From positions 1 through 64,000 of the forward strand of contig JANQPA010000063.1 in the NCBI GenBank assembly GCA_028285545.1: a DNA stretch of 64,000 nt. Direction: 5' to 3'. Below are positions 53,333 to 60,369 of this stretch, piece after piece. Position 1 is the stretch's first letter. Each line of letters begins with the position of its first letter. This DNA comes from Saprospiraceae bacterium. GTDB taxonomy: Bacteria; Bacteroidota; Bacteroidia; Chitinophagales; Saprospiraceae. The notes beneath the pieces are model-generated. The model did no database searches. It saw nothing but the letters and a program-made list of their open reading frames with translations, and was not told the DNA's origin. A program made the position numbers and the translations under genes.

Positions 53333-54208
53333 TTGATTTTTCTAATATTATCAATTTTAAGCTCTACCAGTATTGTTTTAATTTTTAAACTATTTCAACA
53401 GTGGAAGGTCCATACTTTCCAGGCTATCGTGGTTAATTATCTGGTATGTTTTCTTTGTGGATGGGCTAGCCTGGGCCGTTTTCCGGTAGAGGAAGGATTT
53501 TGGCAGGAATTTTGGTTCCCTTGGGCCTTGTTTCTCGGATTTATATTTATTACGGGTTTTAATATTGTAGCCATGACTGTACAAAAGTTTAATGTGACCC
53601 TGGCTACAGTTATGCAGAAAATGTCACTATTGCTGACGGTTATTTTTGCCATTGCCATTTATCAGGAATCATTGAATGCCTGGAAAATTATTGGAGTCAT
53701 TTCTGCTCTGGTTGCCATTCTGTTAGTGAATATTTCCCCCAAAGGCAAATTATTTGATTGGAATATTCACCCTCGGTATCTGCTGCTGCTTCCTGTATTG
53801 ACCTGGTTGGTTAGTGCTACCATCGAAATTGTCTTTTTACATTTAGAAAAACAAACAGGCTCTAGTTCAGATCTGAGTTTTGTGTCCTTCTTGTTTGGTA
53901 CGGCCTTTGTCTTGGGAGGATTTCGATTTGGGACCGGCTTGATTAGAAAGGAGTTTCGCCTGGACAAAAAAAGTGTAGGAGCAGGGATCTTATTAGGGCT
54001 ACCCAATTTCTGTTCCATTTATTTTTTACTCAAATCTCTCGGAATTGGTTTGGATGGATCGGTTGTTTTTCCGATTAATAATGTGTCTATCATTGCCTTG
54101 TCCAGTATTCTGGCCTTCCTTTTATTCAAAGAAAAATTGAGTTGGTTAAACATTATAGGAGTGGCAGTTGCCATCCTTTCTATTATTTTTATGGCTTTAG
54201 GAAATTAA
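53333..54208 (+). CDS. EamA/DMT-superfamily membrane transporter
   Basis: The 291-residue protein is nearly all hydrophobic, with about ten segments arranged as two halves (first FLILSILSSTSIVLIFKLF, last IGVAVAILSIIFMALG). The first half contains ATVMQKMSLLLTVIFAIAIYQESLNAWKIIGVISALVAILLV and the second SIIALSSILAFLLFKEKLSWLNIIGVAVAILSI. These are the paired FxE-type motifs of the EamA/10-TMS drug-metabolite transporter family. The start is TTG, since no ATG is in frame upstream. Substrate is unknown. It is 33 bases before a LuxC-like gene on the same strand, so possibly co-transcribed. Confidence 0.85.
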   Translation: MIFLILSILSSTSIVLIFKLFQQWKVHTFQAIVVNYLVCFLCGWASLGRFPVEEGFWQEFWFPWALFLGFIFITGFNIVAMTVQKFNVTLATVMQKMSLLLTVIFAIAIYQESLNAWKIIGVISALVAILLVNISPKGKLFDWNIHPRYLLLLPVLTWLVSATIEIVFLHLEKQTGSSSDLSFVSFLFGTAFVLGGFRFGTGLIRKEFRLDKKSVGAGILLGLPNFCSIYFLLKSLGIGLDGSVVFPINNVSIIALSSILAFLLFKEKLSWLNIIGVAVAILSIIFMALGN

Positions 54209-54241
54209 ATCAGGTCCTTTCATTCTATAACTAAGTACTAA

Positions 54242-55264
54242 ATGAAATTAAGCGAACGGATAAATGCATTGGTAAAGTTGGGGGATCAGCTCCTTTCCGG
54301 GGATGAATTCCTGGAGGCACTGATGCATCGTACCTACCATAATAATAAATGGTTTACTATTGAAAACCAGAAACAGGCTGTAAATGCTATTGGCCAGCTT
54401 TTTCTTGAAGAATCAAAAATAAGAAAATGGCTTAATCAATATTCCATCCCGGATTTGACTCCATCAAGTAAAAAGGTAGGGATTGTAATGGCGGGGAATA
54501 TTCCACTTGTAGGTTTTCATGACTTTATTTGTGTCTTCATTGCCGGCCATCAGTCAATTATCAAATTATCAGATAAAGACCCTTATATTTTTCCTTATTT
54601 GCTTAAGGTATTGACAAAAATCGATCCCAGAACAGAATCTTATTTTGAGATTGCCACCAACCTGAAGGGGTTCGATGCTGTAATAGCCACCGGCAGCAAT
54701 AATTCTTCACGGTATTTTGATTATTATTTTTCAAAAATACCCAGTATAATCCGCAAAAATCGTAATGCCATCGCTGTACTAAATGGACAGGAAGATCAGG
54801 AAGACCTATTGGATCTGGGCAAAGATGTTTTTAATTATTTTGGATTAGGCTGTCGGAATGTTGCTAAAATATATGTTCCTGAAAACTATCAATTCGATTT
54901 TCTTTTAGAGACCCTGCATGAGTATCGCAAAATTGTTCAGCATAATAAATACAAAAATAATTTCGACTATAATTTTGCCATCCAGGTGTTAAACAAAGTC
55001 CCTTATTTCTCAAATGGCTGTATTATTATTGTTGAAAATAAATCCCTTCAGTCTAGAGTAGGGGAATTGTATTTTGAATATTTTACCGATATAGAAAGCC
55101 TGGAAAAGGAAATAGACAGCCGAAAAGAAGAAATTCAGTGTGTTATTGCCAAGGATGGACTGTTGCACACAGAAACTCTCCCTTTTGGAAAAGCCCAGCA
55201 ACCTGAATTATGGGATTATGCAGATGGAGTAGATACTTTGGGTTTTCTTTTGGAGATGGGGTGA
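54242..55264 (+). CDS. LuxC-like acyl-CoA / fatty acyl reductase domain protein
   Basis: The 340-residue protein matches the acyl-CoA reductase (LuxC) family. It shows VGIVMAGNIPLVGFHDFICVFIAGHQSIIKLSDKDPYIFPYLL (NADPH-domain start, about 80-122), VIATGSNNSSRYFDYYFSK, and the catalytic cysteine in FNYFGLGCRNVAKIYVPENY (about 198-217). It ends DYADGVDTLGFLLEMG. The enzyme makes aldehyde from an acyl group with NADPH. It is shorter than Vibrio LuxC by about 140 residues. There are no luxA, luxB or luxD genes. A LuxE-like gene is at 43407. The acyl substrate and product use are unknown. Confidence 0.85.
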   Translation: MKLSERINALVKLGDQLLSGDEFLEALMHRTYHNNKWFTIENQKQAVNAIGQLFLEESKIRKWLNQYSIPDLTPSSKKVGIVMAGNIPLVGFHDFICVFIAGHQSIIKLSDKDPYIFPYLLKVLTKIDPRTESYFEIATNLKGFDAVIATGSNNSSRYFDYYFSKIPSIIRKNRNAIAVLNGQEDQEDLLDLGKDVFNYFGLGCRNVAKIYVPENYQFDFLLETLHEYRKIVQHNKYKNNFDYNFAIQVLNKVPYFSNGCIIIVENKSLQSRVGELYFEYFTDIESLEKEIDSRKEEIQCVIAKDGLLHTETLPFGKAQQPELWDYADGVDTLGFLLEMG

Positions 55265-55301
55265 TAAGTAAGGTTAATTTTAAGAGACGAATTCTTATTT
55301 T

Positions 55302-55316
55302 CCCAATACCCCAATA
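55302..55316 (+). repeat. Short CCCAATA repeat before the PstS-like gene
   Basis: Two copies, CCCAATA and CCCCAATA, lie 20 bases before the ATG at 55337. They match the arrays at 14498 and 28366. Confidence 0.75.
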
Positions 55317-55336
55317 CAATAATTAAAATCTGAGTT

Positions 55337-56152
55337 ATGAATAAAATCAACCTATACTTACTTTCAATAATGGTAATAATATTTGGCTGCCAAAATGAAA
55401 CTCCCGAGGTCATAAAAATTGATGGCTCAAATGGAGTACGTCCTCTTGTGGTAGCACTTGTAGAAGCCTTTTCAAAAGTAAACTCTCAACATGATATTCA
55501 AGTTGGGGAAGGAATGGGGAGCAAAGACCGATTAGAGGCTTTAAAAAATGAATCCATCGATATCGCTATGGCCAGCCACGGTTTAGACATTGAAGCACTT
55601 GAGAAAGATGGATATCAGGTGATTCGTTTCGCTCAAATGCCTGTGGTATTAGCCGTCAATCAAAGTGTAGAAATAGATAATTTATCTGAGGACCAAATTT
55701 GTAATCTCTATTCTGGTAATAATAAAAATTGGAATGAGATCGGAGGCAATGACTTAGCCATTCAGCTGTTAAGCCGACCCTTCGAAGAAGTGGATGTTGA
55801 GGTTATGTTGGAGCACCTGGCTTGTTTTTCCGAGATTGAATTAGATAGTATGGTCCAATTTCATGAAAGATCAGGCAAGTTAGCCCGAGCATTGGCCGAA
55901 ACGGAAGGGGGCATCGGAATGACCACCATGACCAGAGTGAACCAAAGTGAGGGTCGTTTAAAACCTCTTGCTTTAAATGGTTTTGAAGCTACGTTAGAAA
56001 ATATTAGGGCCAGTGATTATGAACTGGTGCGTAATTCATATTTGGTGATTAAAGGAGAGGGTAGTAAAGGCATAAAAGCATTTCTAAATTTTGTCAAGGG
56101 AGCAAAAGGGCAGGCAACCTTGATGCAGAATGAGGCAATTCCTGTTATTTGA
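55337..56152 (+). CDS. PstS-like phosphate-binding lipoprotein, orphan
   Basis: The 271-residue protein has a lipoprotein signal (NLYLLSIMVIIFGC, Cys near residue 18). It then has a type II periplasmic-binding fold of the PstS kind: VIKIDGSNGVRPLVVALVEAF (anion-binding SNG-type start), VGEGMGSKDRLEALKNESIDIAMASHGLD, VVLAVNQSVEI, IGGNDLAIQLLSRP and TEGGIGMTTMTRV. The family binds phosphate or a similar oxyanion. No pstC, pstA, pstB or phoU gene is adjacent, so it may serve a distant transporter or sense phosphate. A CCCAATA repeat precedes it. Confidence 0.82.
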   Translation: MNKINLYLLSIMVIIFGCQNETPEVIKIDGSNGVRPLVVALVEAFSKVNSQHDIQVGEGMGSKDRLEALKNESIDIAMASHGLDIEALEKDGYQVIRFAQMPVVLAVNQSVEIDNLSEDQICNLYSGNNKNWNEIGGNDLAIQLLSRPFEEVDVEVMLEHLACFSEIELDSMVQFHERSGKLARALAETEGGIGMTTMTRVNQSEGRLKPLALNGFEATLENIRASDYELVRNSYLVIKGEGSKGIKAFLNFVKGAKGQATLMQNEAIPVI

Positions 56153-56186
56153 TCCTATAATTCTGGGATGCTATGATTATTTAATG

Positions 56187-56210
56187 TGCAGATGTGCAGA
56201 TGTGCAGATG
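56187..56210 (+). repeat. (TGCAGATG)3 octamer repeat
   Basis: Three perfect copies of TGCAGATG follow the PstS-like gene by 35 bases. They begin a 379-base gap that otherwise holds a dispersed element and a heptamer array, and no gene. Confidence 0.85.
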
Positions 56211-56277
56211 GGGAGGTATGCAAAGTTTGAGGTTTCGTACTTATTGAAGGTAATTTGGCATTCAACAACCTCCAGTT

Positions 56278-56414
56278 GTCAGGGATTCCACAAATTATGC
56301 AAATGTTTATCTTAATAATCTGCAAAATTAGCGGTTTCGGCGTCAAAATAAAGCTACAATAAACAGCCTTTCCTTGAAGATAAAAACACCCTTAAACTTG
56401 AACACTTGAACACG
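56278..56414 (+). repeat. Dispersed three-block element, copy A
   Basis: Three blocks recur in the same order at 62452-62567. They are GTCAGGGATT-C-CAAATTATGCA-AT (56278), AAAGCTACAATAA-CA (56350) and AAAC-TGAACAC-TGAACACG (56394), separated by unmatched DNA. In this copy the last block carries T where copy B has G. Confidence 0.75.
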
Positions 56415-56475
56415 AGAATACAACTTAACAAAAGCTAAAAAAACAACCTCTTCTCAAATATAGCAGTCTCTAAAA

Positions 56476-56531
56476 CAAGGAACAAGGAACAAGGAACAAG
56501 GAACAAGGAACAAGGAACAAGGAACAAGGAA
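56476..56531 (+). repeat. (CAAGGAA)8 heptamer tandem repeat
   Basis: Eight perfect copies of the heptamer CAAGGAA abut the stop codon of the minus-strand epimerase gene. The last C of the array is the first base of that stop (CTA on plus). The unit is unrelated to the CCCAATA family. Confidence 0.95.
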
Positions 56532-57440
56532 CTATTTCACCATCAACTCTTCAAATGCCTCTTTAATCCCATCAATTTCAAAGTCAAAACCTTCATCCAG
56601 CAACCGTCCTGGATACACTTTTCTACTTTTTAAAATGAGTTCTGTTTCTGTACCCATGATCAGGGCACCAAATTGTAAAAGCCATTTCGGTTGGGGTAAA
56701 TTGATTAATGGGTTTATTTTTTCTCTTAATGCCTGATAGAAAAATTTATTCTTGATAAAATGAGGCGAGCAAATATTAACGACGCCATCCATTTTTTTCT
56801 CCATAATAAACTCCAAAGATCTGGCAAAGTCCAATTCATGAATCCAGCTAATCCATTGTTCACCTCCTGCCTGTGCTGTAGAAAGGCCTTTTTTTGCCAG
56901 ATCCAGAATAAGGGGAAAGGCACCCCCTTTTTTTCCTAAAACAATAGCGGTTCTGAGTGCCGTTTTAATCGTTGAAGGAGTTTCATGCTTAAAAAAAGCT
57001 TGTTCCCAGCTTTTGGCGATATTAGGTGAAAAATCATTCCCAATTATCCCATCTTTTTCGCTATTGGCTGCTTGTTGGCCTGGGGTGTGTTCATAAATGG
57101 TAGCCGTAGAAGAATTCAGCCAATACTTTGGGGGGGTGCTACAAGCCTGAATGGCCTGTCCAATAATGTTGGTGCTTTCTATTCTGCTGGATAAAATGAG
57201 AGCCTTATTCTTAGGGGTATACCTGCAATTCACTGATTTGCCCGCCAAATTGATAATAGCATGAGCATTTTCAAATTCCCCTGCCCATTCTCCACTCGAT
57301 CGACCATCCCATTGCAATTGGTCGGGGCCATTCGGCTGCCTGCTGAGGATAAGGACCTTATAGCCTTTATCAGTGAAATAAGTGTGGAGATACTGCCCTA
57401 GAAATCCGCTTCCCCCAGGAATGATGATTTTTTTGCTCAT
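56532..57440 (-). CDS. TIGR01777-family NAD-dependent epimerase-like protein (YfcH type)
   Basis: The 302-residue protein is an atypical short-chain dehydrogenase. KKIIIPGGSGFLGQYLHTYF (residues 3-22) is the dinucleotide loop. The family blocks VLILSRQPNG, QWDGRSSGEW, AIINLAGKSVNCRYTPKNKALILSSR, NSSTATIYEHT, ALRTAIVLGKKGGAFPLIL and the C-terminal DUF1731 part (INLPQPKWLLQFGALIMGTETELILKSRKVYPGRLLDEGFDF) are all present. It has no certain enzymatic role. Its stop codon touches the CAAGGAA array. No neighbour hints at function. Confidence 0.92.
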   Translation of the reverse strand: MSKKIIIPGGSGFLGQYLHTYFTDKGYKVLILSRQPNGPDQLQWDGRSSGEWAGEFENAHAIINLAGKSVNCRYTPKNKALILSSRIESTNIIGQAIQACSTPPKYWLNSSTATIYEHTPGQQAANSEKDGIIGNDFSPNIAKSWEQAFFKHETPSTIKTALRTAIVLGKKGGAFPLILDLAKKGLSTAQAGGEQWISWIHELDFARSLEFIMEKKMDGVVNICSPHFIKNKFFYQALREKINPLINLPQPKWLLQFGALIMGTETELILKSRKVYPGRLLDEGFDFEIDGIKEAFEELMVK

Positions 57441-57590
57441 TTAAATATTTTGAATATAAAGACCTTAAAGTATTAATGAAAAATACGATTATTTTAGCCA
57501 AGGCCATGATTTTTTTTATTTATCAATCCTTCATTCTGGAAAATAATGTAAAAAGTTTGTTACTTTGAAATACTGCAAATAGGAAAAAAC

Positions 57591-57911
57591 ATGAGTTCAT
57601 ATCGTTTAGGAGAATTTGAAGAGGTCGTATTGCTGGCCGTGGGCATATTATATGACAATGCATATGGAGTGTCCATAAAGGAAGAAATCAAAAGCCGTCT
57701 TGATCGAAAAGTAAGTGTTGGTGCCTTGCAATCGGCCTTAAGGCGTTTGGAAAAAAAAGGTTATTTGAGTTCTAAACAAGGTGAAACGACCAGCAAAAGG
57801 GGAGGACGTCCCAAATTATATTTCACCCTTACGGCAGCCGGGAAAAGTGCTTTGGATTATTCCCGCCAAACACGCAACAGTATGTGGGATGCCATGCCCA
57901 ACATTTCCTGA
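57591..57911 (+). CDS. PadR-family transcription regulator, orphan
   Basis: The 106-residue protein is a single winged-helix domain of PadR type: LGEFEEVVLLAVGILYDNAYGVSIKEEI (helices 1-2), SVGALQSALRRLEKKGYLSSKQG (recognition helix and wing), KRGGRPKLYFTLTAAGKSALDYSR. It lacks the C-terminal dimerisation helix of longer PadR proteins. In Bacteroidota such short PadR genes usually stand before an ABC-type permease gene. Here the next gene on this strand is an amidohydrolase about 1.1 kb away, so the partner is missing. Target genes are unknown. Confidence 0.9.
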   Translation: MSSYRLGEFEEVVLLAVGILYDNAYGVSIKEEIKSRLDRKVSVGALQSALRRLEKKGYLSSKQGETTSKRGGRPKLYFTLTAAGKSALDYSRQTRNSMWDAMPNIS

Positions 57912-57981
57912 AACGGATATTGTATTTGATATTGATATTGAATTGCTTATTGCCTTTCTACCTTCTACATTCAACTTTGTA

Positions 57982-58821
57982 CTAATTATCCTCCAACATC
58001 AACTCCATTTCATATTGGTCAATATAATTTTCTAGACCAAGGTCTAAAAGAAGCTGGACCTTGCATTTTTCTTTTTTATCAATATTAATTATCCGCAAAT
58101 GCGTAGTTATTTGACTGATACCCTCAAATAAAATGGGCCAGTGTTTCTCTTTTTGGCGATCAGAAATATCAAACTGAGCCAGATAGCCCGTATTAGGATT
58201 AATAATAAAATAGCCTATTTCTTGTTCACCTTTAAAAACCAAATAAAGTGAATAATTATTTTTTTGAAGTAAAAGAGCCGTAGGAACATGATCCCAGGAA
58301 TAAAAGGAATGGCCTTCATATTTTTTCCAGTCAAAAAATTGCAGTTTTTTTTGCTGGAGTATAATGTCATCTTGTTCTGATTGCTTAATACTGCCTTTGA
58401 AACATTTTAGTTCTCTAAAAATTTCAAACCCAACTCTACGATATGCTTTTATGGCTTTTTCATTATTTTGAATGACTTCCAAGGCGCATCGTTGGATACC
58501 CTTGTTTTTCAGTTGTGGGACAGCCATTTCGTACATCTTTTGAACAATTCTTTGACCTCTATGACTTGGAATGACTCCAGTGCCTGTATTAAAGGCTGTG
58601 AATTTATCATGGCTGTAATCAATCCCGTGAACCATAAAACCTACTAGTGAACTGTCATCAAACATTCCATAGGAAGCCCGATAGTCTACTCTGGCACCTT
58701 TCCATCTCGTTTTCCAGTATTGAGGGTCATCAGGCATGGAGACAAAATAATCAGCAAATGATTCAATGAGGCAAGTAACAATCGTTTGAAGAGGAGTTTG
58801 ATTGAGAGATTTAACTTCCAT
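57982..58821 (-). CDS. GNAT-family N-acetyltransferase with C-terminal domain
   Basis: The 279-residue protein has an N-terminal GNAT domain (about 10-145): FADYFVSMPDDPQYWKTRW, SLVGFMVHGID, the acetyl-CoA loop TGVIPSHRGQRIVQKMYEM (about 80-98) and IQNNEKAIKAYRRVGFE. The last 120 residues (WDHVPTALLLQKNNYSLYLVFKGEQEIGYFIINPNTG) look like a second, degenerate GNAT-like half without the acetyl-CoA loop. The acceptor is unknown. It faces the padR gene end over 70 bases that contain the GTAGAA-type repeat trace. Confidence 0.85.
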   Translation of the reverse strand: MEVKSLNQTPLQTIVTCLIESFADYFVSMPDDPQYWKTRWKGARVDYRASYGMFDDSSLVGFMVHGIDYSHDKFTAFNTGTGVIPSHRGQRIVQKMYEMAVPQLKNKGIQRCALEVIQNNEKAIKAYRRVGFEIFRELKCFKGSIKQSEQDDIILQQKKLQFFDWKKYEGHSFYSWDHVPTALLLQKNNYSLYLVFKGEQEIGYFIINPNTGYLAQFDISDRQKEKHWPILFEGISQITTHLRIINIDKKEKCKVQLLLDLGLENYIDQYEMELMLEDN

Positions 58822-58984
58822 TCGAGAAATAAAGATTTAATAATTTATTCTTTGAATTTAATCAAATTATTCTGGAGATATGTATTTTCAATACAGTTGT
58901 CCAATGTTTTCTATGGAAAGCGAAAATTTTCAATGGAAAACAAGTAATGCTTTCGATAAATGCAATAAGATAAAACAAAAGATT

Positions 58985-60229
58985 ATGAACAAAAGAAAAC
59001 ACTTCCACCTTTGCTGTGCTGTATTTTTAATAAGCGGATTATTATTTTTTAGTTCACTGTCTGCTCAAGAAAATGCACCCATTCTTTTTACCAATGCAAA
59101 TATTATTGATGGAGTATCAGATAAAATAATCTCCAATGCTTCACTCCTTGTTGAAAATGGAAAAATCAAAACCATCAGTACCAGCCCAATAGAAGCTCCT
59201 TCCGGAGCTCAGGTATTCGACCTTCAGGGCAAACATCTTATGCCGGGGCTCATTGATGCTCATGTACACCTGCGGGATTTTGCTTCCGCTGAAAGGGCTT
59301 TGGTTTCTGGTGTAACCACCGCTCGTAGCATGGGAGTTTCTCATTTTATGGATGTGGGCATGCGGGAGCTATCTAAAGCAGGAAAGATAGATGCCCCTGA
59401 GGTGTTGGCTGCAGGCTACCATATTCGCTTACGTCCTGCCGATGAATTGTTTATGAATCACCCTGAACTACACGATTGGATTGGGAAGGATGTCAAAGGT
59501 GTGGAGGCTATGAAAAAGCTGGCAGATATTATGGCTTCGCACAAAGTGGATTGGATTAAAACCAATGCTACGGCCAGAGCTGGCTTGCCACAAACAGATC
59601 CAAGAGAACCATATTATATTGAATCCGAAATGAAAGCCTTGGTATCAGCTGGTGCTCAGAACAACATACCAGTAGCAGCACATGCTCATGGAGATGAGGG
59701 GGGAAGAGCTGCCGTCCTGGGAGGAGTGCGTAGTATTGAACATGGCACTTATTTGAGTGAGGAAACCTTAAAATTAATGGCAGAAAGAGGTACCTACTTA
59801 GTCCCAACAATAGCAGTAGTTAATGATTTAACAGAGCCAGGTGGTGATTATGACCAACCCCTATTGATGATCCGAGGCCGTCATATGCTACCCAGAGTGA
59901 GGGCAATGGCCAGGAATGCACATCGTTTAGGCGTTAAGATTGTGGCAGCAACTGATACTGGTTACGGTGCCAATAGTACGCTCCGATTAGGACAAGAATT
60001 AGAAGAATTGGTGGGAATTGGAATGAGCAACCTGGAAGTTATTCAAGCAGCTACTTCGAGGGCGGCTGAATTACTTAGAGTGGATGACCATACCGGAAAA
60101 ATAGCAGAAGGAATGGATGCGGACCTTCTTATTATTGAAAGAAATCCTCTTGAAAATATAGGAGCAGTTTATGATCCCTTGATGATTGTAAATGACGGAA
60201 AAATTATTGTTAACAGGTTAACTTGGTAG
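58985..60229 (+). CDS. Exported metal-dependent amidohydrolase
   Basis: I use ATG 58985 (MNKRKHFHLCCAVFLISG), which gives a signal peptide ending SLSAQ. The upstream reading from 58880 adds 35 residues with no signal. The metal-binding pair is GLIDAHVHLRD near residue 93. The carboxylated-lysine region is WIKTNATARAG, and further histidines are in VAAHAHGDEGG and IEHGTYLSEE. The aspartate is in KIVAATDTGYG. The C-terminal beta-sandwich closes with GKIAEGMDADLLIIERNPLEN. The length of 414 fits the imidazolonepropionase-like group. Substrate is not known. A remnant of a related gene lies at 1593. Confidence 0.9.
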   Translation: MNKRKHFHLCCAVFLISGLLFFSSLSAQENAPILFTNANIIDGVSDKIISNASLLVENGKIKTISTSPIEAPSGAQVFDLQGKHLMPGLIDAHVHLRDFASAERALVSGVTTARSMGVSHFMDVGMRELSKAGKIDAPEVLAAGYHIRLRPADELFMNHPELHDWIGKDVKGVEAMKKLADIMASHKVDWIKTNATARAGLPQTDPREPYYIESEMKALVSAGAQNNIPVAAHAHGDEGGRAAVLGGVRSIEHGTYLSEETLKLMAERGTYLVPTIAVVNDLTEPGGDYDQPLLMIRGRHMLPRVRAMARNAHRLGVKIVAATDTGYGANSTLRLGQELEELVGIGMSNLEVIQAATSRAAELLRVDDHTGKIAEGMDADLLIIERNPLENIGAVYDPLMIVNDGKIIVNRLTW

Positions 60230-60283
60230 TTTCTTTTTTGAACTTAATTTAGTCAATTTATACTTTAAACAAACCTAATGAAA

Positions 60284-60359
60284 TTGCCACTGATAAACGC
60301 TGATTTAGCTGTTCATTAAATTGATGAAAAACAGCTTGATCAGTGTTTTTCAGTGGCAA
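60284..60359. terminator. Long bidirectional hairpin between convergent genes
   Basis: Arms 60284-60304 and 60339-60359 match at 19 of 21 positions. An inner AGCTGTT/AACAGCT pair extends the stem, giving roughly 28 paired bases. Poly-A follows, which is poly-T for the other strand. It separates the amidohydrolase from the PD40 fusion gene. The CCACTGATAAACGCTGATTT style resembles an interspersed element common in environmental genomes. Confidence 0.75.
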
Positions 60360-60369
60360 AAAAAAGTCT

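Noticed and set aside
43407-55264. Bioluminescence operon
   Set aside because: Only LuxE- and LuxC-like genes exist, 10 kb apart, with no luciferase subunits.
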